From NCBI GenBank assembly GCA_027924645.1, contig BSBN01000888.1, positions 14,825,001-14,889,000 on the forward strand: 64,000 nt of DNA. The letters run 5' to 3'. A model generated the notes under the pieces. The model had not been told where the DNA came from. It made no database searches and saw nothing but the letters and a program-made list of their open reading frames with translations. The DNA comes from Cunninghamia lanceolata. Lineage: Eukaryota > Streptophyta > Pinopsida > Cupressales > Cupressaceae. The translations under genes were made by a program, and so were the position numbers. Position 1 is the first letter of the stretch; each line of letters opens with the position of its first letter. Positions 13,640 to 25,344 of this stretch are shown one piece after another.

Positions 13640-14880
13640 AAGTGAATGTACATTGGGTTCATTGTATATCCATGAAGTATGCGTCTCCATTTGTATATTG
13701 CATATACAAGTCAATATGCAAGAGCTTATGTAAATTGTGAAGTCCGCTTTTGTATATTGGGTGATTGTGTCTCATATACAATTGCATATACAATTGTATA
13801 TTCAAAGGGAAGATGCAAGGTCAATATACAAAAGGAGGATGCAAAAGCGAATCAGGTTATCCTTGTATATGCAATTCAATATACAAGTGCATATACAAGG
13901 CGACATGTAAGGGAATATACAAAGGTTGGGGTCCACCTATTGCATGAATATGCGATTGTATATTTGCACATACAATCTTATATACAGTGGCATATACAAT
14001 TCTGAGATACAAAGCCTGGACCCAAAAGAATATGCAATTTGGTTTATAAAGGCAGATGAGATTGTATGCATATTTGTATGTATGTTCACATTGTATGTTT
14101 GTAGATACAAAGGGCATATACAAAGGGTAGATACAAGGTCACATACAAAGGTCAGATGCAATGTTTGTAGGTGCAAGTGTTTGCATGCAGTTTGGTTTGT
14201 ATATTTCACATTGTATATGTGATATACAAAGGTTAGATAGAACTAGGATATACAAGGCAGACCTGACTAGGAAATTAAATTTGGCAAACTCAGCGGTGGG
14301 GTCTGCGGTTTGTATGTTGAAGTGCATGTATATGCCAATATGGAAAAAGTAAAGATACAAGGCCTGACCTTTTTCAAAGTTTCATTCTGCTGATAATCCT
14401 TTGAGTTCCGCATTGTATGTATATGCGATTGTATCTCATATATAATCACACATACAAAGTCACATACAAAGGATTTTAGCAAGACAATATGTATCGGTGG
14501 CTCAGTTTGTGGTTTTTTCGATGACCGATAAGGGGATGCAATTGTTCAGCGATGGCTCTTAGGTTTAGCTCAGTAACAAATGGAGTCATAACACGTGGCA
14601 GGGGTAGAAGATGTAAAAGGTGGTACAAAAGGTAAGGGCCTGCTTTTGTATGTTGGCCATTGTATTGTATATACAATCACACATACAAAAGCATATACAA
14701 AGGCAGATTCGACAGACATGCAAAGCGATTTGAATATGCAAAAAAAGTGAAGGAGACTTTGTATGTTGCACCAAGTGAACCTAGTAGTGTAAAGTGCATT
14801 TGCAATTGTATATACAATTGAAAGATACAATAGTATACAAGTGCAGATGTAAAGCGATGTATAGATACAAGATGCAATTG
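13640..14880. repeat. Dense array of TTGTATAT / ATATACAA motifs in LTR U3
   Basis: Dozens of 8-9 base words of the form TTGTATATN and CATATACAA occur in both orientations. Perfect palindromes include ATATACAATTGTATAT at 13786-13801 and TTGTATAT-gtg-ATATACAA at 14211-14229. The same block recurs at about 22870-24080 in the 3' LTR. Spacing is irregular, so it is not a simple satellite. It could be a cluster of factor sites or a hairpin-forming region; no function is shown. Confidence 0.75.
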
Positions 14881-15584
14881 ACCGTAAGTTTGACTGCCTG
14901 TATCTCCCTCATTCTAGCGAATTTCAACATGCTTCAAAAGGCAAAAGTGCTTATTTTTGTCTCCTCTTTCATCAGGTGGGCTTTTGAGGATATTTTTTTT
15001 CTCACTTTCAAAATATGATCTAGATTTGCATGCTCGATCGACTAGACGTTTCAGCAACCGGTTTGGCATATGCGGGGGCTGATATTGTTGCATTCATTTC
15101 TGGTTGGTAGGCTTTCCAGGTGGATCCATGGCAGATGGTTTCACTCTTCAATGCGTATGGGCTTTGTGTCTTGTTGGCAGATCTTCCTATGTTTGGTGAC
15201 AAGACATCTTGGCAGCCGGCCAATTTAAGTTTTGTAGAGAGCCTGATTATGTAGATGTTTTCAGTGAGTGGAGATGCAGAAATTCAAATGAATAGAGATT
15301 TAAAGTGTTGTAAAAGCTTTGTCAAGGGGTGATATGTCCCGTCTACCATCAATATAGATCCAATCTTTCAACTGCCATTCTTCAAATATTTTATGTATTC
15401 ATTGTTGAAAATAGATGTGGAGCTTCTCACATTCAAGGCCCAAAATATCTTTCGCCTATCCAGGTTCTAGATTTTTTTATTCCATAACTTCTTGCAGAAG
15501 GACGTCCCTTCTGGTGCAGTTATTTTCTGACAGAGCCGATGGAGCGATTTGATTGTAGCTAACTTAGGTCAAAATGCAAAATGC

Positions 15585-15592
15585 TATATATA
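15585..15592 (+). promoter_or_regulatory. TATA box of Element 1 5' LTR
   Basis: TATATATA in the context ATGCTATATATACATAAAC, conserved at 24786-24793 in the other LTR. It lies about 550 bases before the LTR end, a plausible distance for R and U5. Confidence 0.55.
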
Positions 15593-16135
15593 CATAAACA
15601 TGAGATATAAAAAAGGTTAGAAGTTGGAAGATTTAGTAATTTATGCTTCTGATTCCAAATAGAGCATTCCTCTACTATAACCTTGCCTTTTGATTAACTA
15701 CATACTACTTATTTTATCTCTTCATGCTATTTTAACTCTATGTGATCTAAGAATGATGTGTTTATGAATGTTTAATTCCTTTCTAATCAACTCTTGCACC
15801 TTGCCTCTATTAAAATCAGCTTGATCTATGTATGTTTATTGGTTTTATCTAGTCATTTTGTGGATTTTCTCAGTTCTGTGAGGGTTCTTTTATTCAATCT
15901 AGTAGATCACCTTTATTTTCAAGTTTTCCTATTTTATCTTTTTTTTTTTTAAAGCATTCCTTCTCTCTTTTCCTCTGCAAATCCAGTAGATTTTAGGTGA
16001 TAACCAGCTAGGAAGCCAACCATCTCCAGAGGTTCTTTCCAAACACAGGTGACCCACAGACCTTGGAAAGATCCCATGTTTCTCCAGATTGCCAAGTTTT
16101 ACAACTTAGCAAGGGTGCAAATCTAGGTGATAACA

Positions 16136-16160
16136 GTTTCTGGGACACCCGGTGGGACAA
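16136..16160 (+). other. Element 1 primer-binding-site region
   Basis: Directly after the LTR the sequence reads GTTTCTGGGACACCCGGTGG. It is not the initiator-Met type (TGGTATCAGAGC) seen in the copia elements here. Its shape resembles the Element 3 site (TGGCACCCAATGTGGGG). I cannot name the tRNA. Confidence 0.45.
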
Positions 16161-16460
16161 GGACCTATTCGAGTCAGAACAGTGCTTATCGTTACAATCA
16201 TATTGCTGGTTTTGATATGCTACCAGCATTAAAAAGCCTTTAAGGGGTAGTTGAGCATATCTAGCGACTCTGTTGGGGAAGGACACATAGATCAGTGCTG
16301 TTAAATTTTATGAAAAAAATTCAAACTCAGAGTTTGAGTTCATTTGATTATTTGTAGTTGTCTCTGTCTAGAAGACAGAGTAGAACTGTGGTAAGAATGC
16401 TGGTTTTGAAAAGAATACGATCATGTACCGGTTCAAGCAAACCCACCTCCAGCAGTTCCA

Positions 16461-17830
16461 ATGGCAAGAAATCAGCCATTTGTGGCTTTTGATGGGGGTA
16501 GCCCATTGAATTTGATAGTGCATGATAATATACCCATGGTATCCTTGAAGAGCCTACCCTATTTCACTGGGGAGGATCAAACTACCCCAATTGAGCACAT
16601 TAGAGACGTAGCTTCTCTACGTGGTGTTTATCATGTAACTCAAGAAAATGTAGCTATCAGGCTGTTGGCTGCCTCGTTTAAAGGAAAAGTGTTATAGTGG
16701 TTCAGGAGTTTACCAGTACAAACCATTGTAACTTGGGATGATCTGAGTGAAAAGTTGAACAAACAATTTCAAGATAAGTCTAATAACTTATCGCTGGTTG
16801 AACAGTTGACTACGATAAAGAGAGCTCCCCAGGAGCAAATGACGGATTTCAATCTCTAGGTTCAGAAGACATGGGACAAAATCCCTACCATGGTAAGGCC
16901 TTCATCAGAATATGCATTTTTGTATTTTTTGAAAGCTCTTAATAGTGACATTTCAGTAATGATACAATCAATGGGAGGTACAAATTTACCTGATGCATAT
17001 GAAACAACTATTAGTGTAGAAAACAACTTGATTTAGGTTGGGAAAATAGCACCTAGACCACCAGTGCCCTTTTTTCCCGAAATTCAAGCTTCTATGCCTT
17101 TGCCGATCCCATCTTTTGCCCCTTTACCTGCTGTAGCAGCATTGCCAAGTATTGTCAATCCTAAGATTGTTGTTTCTAGCTCATCATAGGAGTTAAGAGA
17201 GATTAAAAATAGCCAATAGAAAATAGAGAATATCTTGCAAACTTTTGGGAATGAGCTGGTGAACATCAAAAAGTAGCAGTCCCAGAACAGACAACCTAAT
17301 CATCCTTATCAAGGGAAAAATCAGCCTTACCAAGGTAATAGGCCACCTTATCGAAGCAATCACCAGGGGGCTAGACAGAATGTGAACCAGAGGCCTTTCC
17401 AACCTTACAATCCCATACCCATTAATGCAGTTAGAGACCTTGTTCCTATTCAGAGTAATCTTGCAGTCGAGTATGAATGGTGTTTTCCATGTAATCAGTC
17501 ACATAGTCAGGCAACCTGTTCAAATGGAGTGATAAATCAAGCTCTAATGGTACAAAATTTTGCAGTTTCATAGCCAAATCCACTTAATGATGGGACTGTA
17601 CAATAGCAAGAACAGCCTCAGAATGATACTACCTTCCTAAAATGGCAGGAAGATCAGTTCTGTGGTGTAAACAGAGATGATACTTCAGTTGCAGCAAATA
17701 CAAGAGCTAAAAAGAGGGGTTATGAGATAGATCAAGCATCAAACAAAGAAAAAAGACCTATTGATCCTTCTACATCCTAGTTTCCCCATATTTTACAAAG
17801 GAATACTCAAGCAACTGCCAGGGAACAACC
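16461..17830 (+). pseudogene. gag: Element 1 gag
   Basis: The frame starts at ATG 16461 (MARNQPFVAFDGG) and stays in the same frame as protease and RT, so gag-pol was one long reading frame. The N-terminal half has the retrotransposon Gag core (PYFTGEDQTTPIEHI, then WFRSLP, LNKQFQ). A Gln/Pro/Asn-rich stretch follows, then a zinc-knuckle-like CFPCNQSHSQATC (C-x2-C-x3-H-x4-C) near 17490-17530. Gag packages element RNA into cytoplasmic particles. Nine in-frame stops occur before 17830, all TAG, several where Gln would fit (for example before WFRSLP at 16695). No frameshift was seen. Confidence 0.8.
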
Positions 17831-17834
17831 TCAT

Positions 17835-18480
17835 TTGCAGGCTAATATTGTTGCTGCAAGGTCACATCAGAAGGTAAACATCACTCCACCTTTTAATATC
17901 ATTGAAAATATGACGAAGATGAATGTGACAATATCTATGTGGGATTCGTTAGCCATCCCAGGTCAAAAGGACATGTTACAATCTACCTTGTCTGATTTAA
18001 AAGTGTCAAATGATGCAACTGTTGACCCAGCTAGGGTTGTTCTTACCAATTCATCCCAGGACAATAGTAAACAACCAAATAAGGGTGCTAAGCCACTTCT
18101 ATTTTATGTGTCATTAATAATAGGAGACAAGTTAGTACATAACTGCATGGTGGATAGTGGTGCAAGTAGTTCTGTAATGCCAAAACAAATTGTAGACCAA
18201 TTAAGATTGAAATACCAGCCCCTTATGAAGGGTGTGCTCTAGCTAGATGGCACAGCTGTTGATACTATAGGTGTGATAAAAGATCTAGGTCTCACTTTGC
18301 ATACCTGTCCAAATGTTTCCATTTCTTAGGAGGTGTTCATCATAGATTTACCTCCTTATTTTGCTATGTGTTTGTCAAGGGAGTTCACAGCCAAGATAGG
18401 AGGATATTTATCCTTGGACTGGTCCCACATGTTTTTTAGGACCTGATATGGCACAAAAGTGACCCTAAAATCTGAATTGC
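17835..18480 (+). pseudogene. pol: Element 1 aspartic protease
   Basis: The retropepsin active site reads VDSGASSSVMP, with its Asp codon at 18153-18155. Downstream is a conserved Tat-like stretch, FIIDLPPYFAMCLSREF then GGYLSLDWSHMFF, at about 18337-18435. The enzyme would cut the Gag-Pol polyprotein inside the particle. Stops at 18240 (TAG), 18330 (TAG) and 18444 (TGA, where Trp would fit) break it. It is in frame with gag upstream and the extra RNase H downstream. Confidence 0.8.
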
Positions 18481-18749
18481 TTGCCAAATATCACATATAA
18501 CCTTATGTCCCAAGTGCTATTAACACAAATTGCCTTATTTCTGCTGACCCTGAGCTTGTTGCTACTCAAGAACTGCAAGATGAAATTATACCAAAAGTGT
18601 TGTTAAAGGAGTGGTCTGTAGAAAATATTGTAGATGGTCCTGAAGGACACATTCAAGAATCTAGTATGGGGGTTTACATGTTGCACGAACCTGAAACAAC
18701 ATTTCCAAACCTTGTAAAAGGTGTAGAACAATAGATAGAATAGCAAGAT

Positions 18750-19170
18750 GAGGTATGGAAAATGTACTTTGATGGCTCTAGGAATAAGAATGGATATGGT
18801 GGTGGTGCAATGCTTGTGTCTCCACAAGGTGATAGATATTATTCTTCTTTCCGTTTTGCTTTTTCATGTACAAATAACACTACTGAATATGAAGGGTTGA
18901 TTCAAGGTTTGCAGTGGGCAAGGAAGAGGAAAATTGGTTGTTTATAGGTGTATGGGGACAACAAACTCATTATAAATTAGGTGAGAGGACTACATGTTAC
19001 AAAGAATGATGCTTTGAAATGCTATAAACATAGGGTATGGGATATGATTGAAGAGTTTGATGCTTTCAATCTAATCTCTATTCCAAGAAATCAGAACAAT
19101 CATGTAGATAGGTTAGCTATAATTGGGGCTCAATTTAATATCCCCAGTGATATTCAAAGATAAAAGGTAC
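18750..19170 (+). pseudogene. pol: Element 1 extra archaeal-type RNase H, placed before RT
   Basis: The region reads as an RNase HI-like domain of the archaeal/plant-host type. Catalytic positions visible are Asp in YFDGS (18771-18773), Glu in TEYEGL (about 18885), Asp in VYGDN (18957-18959) and Asp in HVDRLA (19107-19109). All four acidic residues are still encoded, although TAG stops at 18945 and 18978 and TAA at 19161 break the frame. In Tat-lineage elements such a domain normally follows the native RNase H, as in Element 3 here. In this element it lies between protease and RT. Confidence 0.8.
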
Positions 19171-19286
19171 ATCCTCATGTGAAGATAGTTGATAGGCCCT
19201 CTATTCCTGACAATAACATTCATTGGCAGGTTTTTGAGAGTGATGAGTAGGTTCTACGTTTCCTATTAGAAGAGGATGAGTTTTCT

Positions 19287-21003
19287 ATGATGAATCAAAA
19301 CAAACTCAAACAACAATATGATGATGATCAAGTTGTTCAATTAAGGACTAATAAGCTGCCTAGAGGAGTGGTAACCTTGGAATCCATTTTTGGTACTGAT
19401 GATCAGCTGAAAAAGAGTAAAACCGGCATACAGGTCAAAGAGGAACATTACGAGGAGCTAGAAATTTTTAAATGTAAGCTTCTCAAAATTGGTAAAATCC
19501 ATTCACTTGATCATAGGAATGCTTTTATTTCTCTTTGTCAAGAATTTGAGGTTGTGTTTGCTTGGGAATACTCAGACTTAAAAGGGTTTGACAATCATAT
19601 TGCCCAGCATACTATAGAGTTAGAGCCAAGTGCAAAACCTATGAGGCAAAAACAAAGACCTTTAAATCCAAAACTTGAGCCTCTGATGATTAAGGAATTA
19701 ACCAAGCTAATCGAGGGAAATATCATTTTTCTGATCAAGCATACTTCTTGGGTCTCGAATCTTGTTCCTGTGAGAAAAAAGAATGGAGAGATTAGGCTGT
19801 GCGTTGATTTTAGAGACCTTAATAGAATCTCCCTGAAGGACCACTACCCGCTTCCCTCAATGGAGCAAATTTTACAAGTAGTGGCTGGTTCAGAAAGATT
19901 ATCCTTACTTGATGTATATTTTGGTTATAATCAAGTATTAGTCAAGGAGGAAGATCAGTTTAAAACTGCTTTTACCACCAAATGGGGCACCATGGCCTAC
20001 AAAAGGATGTCTTTTGGTTTGGCAAATGCTGGCTCTAGTTTACAGAGAGCTATGGATATGGCTTTTAAAGGTTTACTTTATAAATTGGTAGTTGTGTACC
20101 TTGACGACATCATAGTATTCTCTAAAGATGTAGCTGAACATTTATCTCACTTGAAACAAGTATTTGAGAGATGTAAATAGTTTGGGATATCTCTCAATCC
20201 CAAGAAATACATTTTTGTTGTACATGAAGGAAAGCTTTTAGGACACATTGTGTCAAAGGAGGGAGTTACCATTGATACAGAAAGAGTAAGAGCTATTTTG
20301 GAGCTGCCTTTACCTAGTCACAAGAAGGGATTGCAAAGTTTTATTGGTAGAATTAATTTTCTACGAAGATTTATACCTGACATTGCAAATTTATTGAAGC
20401 CATTGACCTCTATGTTAAAGAAAAATGTAGTTTTCAATTGGACAAAAGAGGCCAAACTCAGCTTTGAGTCCATAAAAGAAGTGTTATCAGTTGCACCAAC
20501 TCTAATAAATCCTAATTTCTCAAAAGAGTTTATTTTGTATGCTTATGGCAGTTTAGATACAATTTCTGTAATTCTAGTACAGTAGCAAAGTGAAGGCTTT
20601 GAGCATCCAATTGCTTTATTTAGTCAAGGACTAGAGGAGTATGAACAGAGGTATAGTTTCATTGAAAAGCATGTCCTTGAATTGGTAAAGAGTCTCAAGA
20701 AGTTTAGGCATCTTATTTCTAACAATAAGGTATGTTTGATGGTTGCTCACCCTGGTGTGAAAGAGTTTCTGTTAGGTAAGGATACTAATGAGAAAAGGGC
20801 TGGTTGGATTACCAAAGTCATGGAATATGACGTAGATATCAAAATAACCAAGCTCATCAGAGGTAAAGGACTCAGTGAATAGCTTGCTACTAGGTTTGAA
20901 AATGCCATAGAGAAGGAAGAAGAGGTGCTTCTGACCATTGAAGATGAACATCAGGATGATACAACAGTAGTTGGAACAGGTTGGGTTAATGACATGACTC
21001 ATT
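19287..21003 (+). pseudogene. pol: Element 1 reverse transcriptase and native RNase H
   Basis: RT spans about 19540-20240. It shows WVSNLVPVRKKNGEIRLCVDFRDLN, split here as VPVRKKNGEIR and LCVDFRDLN, then LLDVYFGYNQ, and the catalytic box YLDDIIVFS near 20097. The thumb/connection follows (FIGRINFLRRFIP). The native RNase H at about 20530-20880 reads LYAYGS where an Asp is expected, and VAHPGV where VDH is usual. Its catalytic set therefore looks degenerate, although the Glu motif (FIEKHVLELVKSLKKFRH) persists. TAG stops lie at 20178, 20583 and 20880. An extra T in a seven-T run at 21002-21008 shifts the frame into the integrase. Confidence 0.88.
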
Positions 21004-21006
21004 TTT

Positions 21007-22239
21007 TTGCAAACTGGTGAATGTCCAGTAGGTTTAGATAGAACCAAGAGAAGATATTTTAGATTGCAGTCTATTCCATATGTTTTAATTAATAACGTCC
21101 TTTTCAGAAAAGATTTTAATGGTGTGTTGTTAAGATGCATTGATAATGATCAAACTGAGAAGGTGCTACATGAGTTTCATGATGGAACAGTAGGGGGTCA
21201 TTTTGTCCCAAGGACTACTTCTTGGAAAATAATGAGAGCTGGATATTACTGGCCCAGCTTATTCAAGGATGCCCATACATGGGCCAGAAAATGTGTAAAA
21301 TGTGCCATTTTTGCAGGCAAAGAAAGGCTGCCAGCTTTACCTCTGCAGCCAATTCAAGTAGAACAACCCTTCATGAGATGGGGCATTAATTTTATAGGTC
21401 CCATTAACCCACCATCAAGTGTAGGCCACAGGTGAGTACTTATAGCAAATAACTATTTCACAAGGTGGACTGACGCAGTGGCTTTGAAGGAAGCCAATGA
21501 GAATGTTGTTTTGAACTTTTATTATGATTTGGTATCTAGATTTGGAGTACTTGAGTCAATTATCTCAGACAATGCTTTATCCTTTGTTGGATTGAAGATA
21601 ACTAACTGGGCTGTAAAAAATGGAATCTATTTGAACACTTCATCAAATTATTACCCACAGGGTAATGGTTTGGCTGAATCCACAAATAAGAATCTCATAA
21701 GGATTATCAAAAGATCAATGGAGGACAACCAGAGAGCCTGGCACACTAATCTAAAATCTACTTTATGGACAGATAGAATAACTCCCAAGAGGTCTATTGG
21801 AAACTCCCCATATATGTTAGTTTATGGAAAAGAGGCAAGATTGCATGTATTTGTGGAGCTTCCAGTACTTGATATCATGAATCAGCTAGAGATGTTTGAA
21901 GAAGAAGATCCCATGGCTATCAGATATGCTCAACTTATGGAGCTTGAAGAGATTAGAGATAAAGCTATGAAAGCTATGGAGTGTCATCAGCTTCAGACAA
22001 AAAGAATTTTTGATAAGAAGGCCACTCCTAGAAATTTTAGGGAGGGTGATATGGTACTCAAATGGGATGAGTTGAAAAGAAGGCCAGGGAAGCACTCCAA
22101 GTTTGACAACATGTGGAGTAGCCCATTTATCATTACTGAATGCAAGGAGCATAATGCATTTCAGTTATCAAACATGGATGGAGAAAAGCTGCCTATCCCA
22201 GTCAATGGGATACACCTGAAGAGGTGTTTTGAGGTATGA
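21007..22239 (+). pseudogene. pol: Element 1 integrase
   Basis: The zinc-binding HHCC region is visible (LHEFHDGTVGGHF ... CVKCAIF). The catalytic core reads WGINFIGPI, IISDNALSF and GLAESTNKN. The first catalytic Asp is Asn here (WGLDFIGPI is the usual form); the second Asp and the Glu remain. The C-terminal part has RNFREGDMVLKW and WSSPFII, as in gypsy integrases, and stops at 22239. One internal TGA at about 21433 falls where Trp fits. Integrase inserts the cDNA into nuclear DNA; this copy should be inactive. Confidence 0.85.
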
Positions 22240-22535
22240 GTTGCCTTGTAAAACAGTAGATTAGGTTTCTTTCTTTTAATAAGTGCTACTGCACAATAGT
22301 TTAAATCCCCTTTTGGTTTCCCTAAGTGTTGTCTAGCACAGTTAGATGAGTTGCTTTTAGCATTTTGTTTTAGTTTTGGTCTTCCAAGTGTTCTTCATTG
22401 CTGATGTGCTAAGTTACTGAGGTCAAGTTGATTGTCAAAGGTATTTTAAGTCTATGTATGACTCCATGCCCAATGGATGCTTAAGGCCACTGATCTAATG
22501 TTTAGTAGGCAAACATCCTTGAGAAGTCACCAAAA
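22240..22535 (+). other. Element 1 3' untranslated region
   Basis: T-rich, non-coding. The bases before the LTR (GAGAAGTCACCAAAA) make only a weak polypurine tract. Confidence 0.6.
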
Positions 22536-25339
22536 TGTTGACCTATTTTCCTCTGTTCAGAGTTAAATAGTTCACCTTGTATATTCCTTAAATATCCTTT
22601 AGAAAGTGACCTTACAAGGCTTAAATCCTTCAATTACCCATGTTGTGCCTTGCAAAATTTCCCAAAATCTCACTTGGAGAATCCTTGAAGAAAACCTAGA
22701 AAAAACTAGAAATCCTTAAGCTTCAAGTGCCTTCCATTGCAAAGATTTCTCAGTTTTATACTTAGCCATTTTCATGTATATGATGGCGACGTCATCCTTG
22801 TTTTGGGGTTTTCTATCATTTGGTCGACTTATATCTCAGTGACAATTTTCCTTGTATCTTGGTCATGTACAAAAGTGAATGTACATCGGGTTCATTGTAT
22901 ATCCATGAAGTATGCATCTTTGTGTGTATATTGCATATCAAGTCAATATGTAAGAGCTTATACAAAATATGAAGTCCGCTTTTGTATATCAAGCGATTGT
23001 GTCTCATATACAATTGCATATACAATTGTATATTTAAAGGGAAGATGCAAGGTCAATATACAAGAGGAGGATGCAAAAGCGAATCGGGTTATCCTTGTAT
23101 ATGTAATTCAATATACAAGTGCATATACAAGGTGGCATGCAAGGGAATATACAAAGGTTGGGGTCCACCTATTGCATGAATATGCAATTGTATCTTTGCA
23201 CATACAATCTTATATATAGTGGCATATACAATCCTGAGATATAAAGCCCAGACCCGAAAGAATATGCAATTTGGTTTATAAAGGCATATGCGATTGTATG
23301 AATATTTGTATGTATGTTCACATTGTATGTTTGCAGATACAAAGGGCATATACAAAGGGTAGATACAAGGTCACATACAAAGGTCAGATGCAATGTTTGT
23401 AGGTGCAAGTGTTTGCATGCAGTTTGGTTTGTATATTTCACATTGTATATGTGATATACAAAGGTTAGATACAACTGGGAAATTAAATTTTGCAAACTCA
23501 GCGGTGAGGTCCGTAGTTTGTATGTTGAAGTGCATGTATATGCCAATATGCAAAAAGTAAAGAGACAAGGCTGGACCTTTTTCAAAGTTTCATTCTGGTT
23601 GATAATCCTTTGAGTTCCGCATTGTATGTATATGCGATTGTATCTCATATATAATCGCATATACAAAGTCACATACCAAGGATTTCGGCAAGACAATATG
23701 TATCGGTGGCTCAGTTTGTGGTTTTTTCGATAGCCAATAAGGGGATGCAATTGTTCAGCGATGGGTCTCAGGTTCGTCTTAGCAGCAAATGGAGTGATGA
23801 CACGTGGCAGGGGTGGAAGATGCAAAAGGTGGTACAAAAGGTAAAGGCCCGCTTTTGTATGTTGGCCATTGTATTGTATATACAATCACACATACAAAGC
23901 ATATACAAAGAGAGATTCGACAGACATGTAAAGTGATTTGAATATGCAAAAAAGTGAAGGAGACTTTGTATGTTGCACCAAGTGAACCTAGCAGTGTAAA
24001 GTGCATGTGCAATTGTATATACAATTGCAAGATACAACAGTATACAAGTGCAGATGCAAAGCGATGTACAGATACAAGATGCAGTTGACCGTAACTTTGA
24101 CTACCCATATCTCCCTCATTCTGGTGAATTTCAACATGCTTCAAAAGGCAAAAGTACTTATTTTTGTCTCGTCTTTCATCTGGCAGGATTTTGAGGGGAT
24201 TTTTTTTCTCACTTTCAAAATATGATTTGGATTTGCATGCTCGATCGACTGGACGTTTTAGCAACTGGTTTGGCATATGCGGGTGATATTGTTGCATTCA
24301 TTTCTAGTTGGTAGGATTTCCAGGTGGATCCATGGTAGATGGCTTCACTCTTCAATGTGTATGGGCTCTGTGTCTTGCTGGAAGATCTTCCTGTGTTTGG
24401 TGACAAGACATCTTGGTGGCCAATTTAAGTTTTGTAGAGAGCCTGATTGTGCAGATGTTCTCAGCGAGTGGAGATGCAGAAATTCAAATGAACAAAGATT
24501 TAGAGTGTTGTAAAAGCTTTGTCAAGGGATGATATGTCCCGTCCACCATCAATACAGATCCAATCTCTCAACTGTCATGCTTCAGATATTTTATGTATTC
24601 ATTGTTGAAAATAGATGTGGAGCTTCTCACATTCAAGGCCCAAAATATCTTCCACCTGCCCAAGTTCCAGATTTTTTTTATTCCATAACTTCTTGCAGAA
24701 GGATGTCCCTTCTGGCACAGTTATTTTCTGACAGAGCCCATGGGGTGATTTGATTGTAGCTGACTTAGGTCAAAATGCAAAATGCTATATATACATAAAC
24801 ATGATATGTAAAAAAGGTTGGAAGTTGGAAGATTTAGTAATTTATGCTTCTAATTCCAAACAGAGCACTCCTCTATAATAACCTTGCCTTTTGATTAAAT
24901 ACATGCTGGTTATTTTACCTCTTCATGCTATTTTAACTCTATGTGATCTAATAATGATGTGTTTGTGAATGTTTAATTCCTTTGTAATCAGCTCTTGCAC
25001 CTTGCCTCTATTAAAATTAGATTGATCTGTGTATGTTTATTGGTTGTATCTAGTCATTTTTTGCATTTTCTCAGTTCTATGAGGGTTCTTTTATTTAATC
25101 TGGTGAATCACCTTTATTTTGAAGTTTTCCTATTTTATCTTTTATTTTTTTTAAAAAGCATTCCTTCTCCCTTTTTCTCTACAAATCCAGTAGATTTTAG
25201 GTGATAACCAGCTATGAAGCCAGCCTTCTCCGGAGGTTCTTTCCAAACACGGGTGACCCACAGACCTTGGAAAGATCCCATGTTTCTCCAGATTGCCAAG
25301 TTTTACAACTTAGCAAGGGTACAAATCTGGGTGATAACA
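22536..25339 (+). repeat. Element 1 3' LTR (2804 bp)
   Basis: Direct-repeat partner of 13303-16135 with the same termini, followed by the target duplication ATCAT. It is a few tens of bases shorter through small deletions (for example around 24290 and 23475). Confidence 0.93.
24786..24793 (+). promoter_or_regulatory. TATA box of Element 1 3' LTR
   Basis: TATATATA in the same context as 15585-15592. If active it would drive read-out into the flanking DNA, antisense to the interrupted minus-strand frame beyond the LTR. Confidence 0.45.
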
Positions 25340-25344
25340 ATCAT

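Larger units (their letters stand above)
13303..16135 (+). repeat. Element 1 5' LTR (2833 bp)
   Basis: It aligns through its length with 22536-25339 and ends TG...CA. It holds a dense TTGTATAT/ATATACAA block (about 13640-14880), a TATA box at 15585 and a pyrimidine-rich tail near 15940. The U3 part is about 2.3 kb, long for a plant LTR. Short open frames rich in Tyr, Ile and Cys across the motif block are repeat by-products. Confidence 0.93.
13303..25339 (+). mobile_element. Element 1: Ty3/gypsy LTR retrotransposon, Tat-like, nearly full length
   Basis: The element has two LTRs starting TGTTGACC and ending GATAACA and a perfect 5-bp target duplication ATCAT (13298-13302 and 25340-25344). Internal order is gag, protease, archaeal-type RNase H, RT, native RNase H, integrase, all on the plus strand. 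Removing the element and one ATCAT copy rejoins the minus-strand frame it interrupted, apart from a one-base slip just upstream. By eye the first 235 bases of the LTRs differ at about 5-6% of sites. All coding parts carry in-frame stops, so it is not autonomous. The extra RNase H suggests Tat-lineage affinity, but its position before RT is unusual compared with Element 3. Confidence 0.93.

Noticed and set aside
13504..15018. Many open frames of 60-108 codons rich in Tyr, Ile and Cys in both LTRs of Element 1 (also 22737-24225)
   Set aside because: They are translations of the TATACAA motif array, occur on both strands and lie in U3; no known domain.
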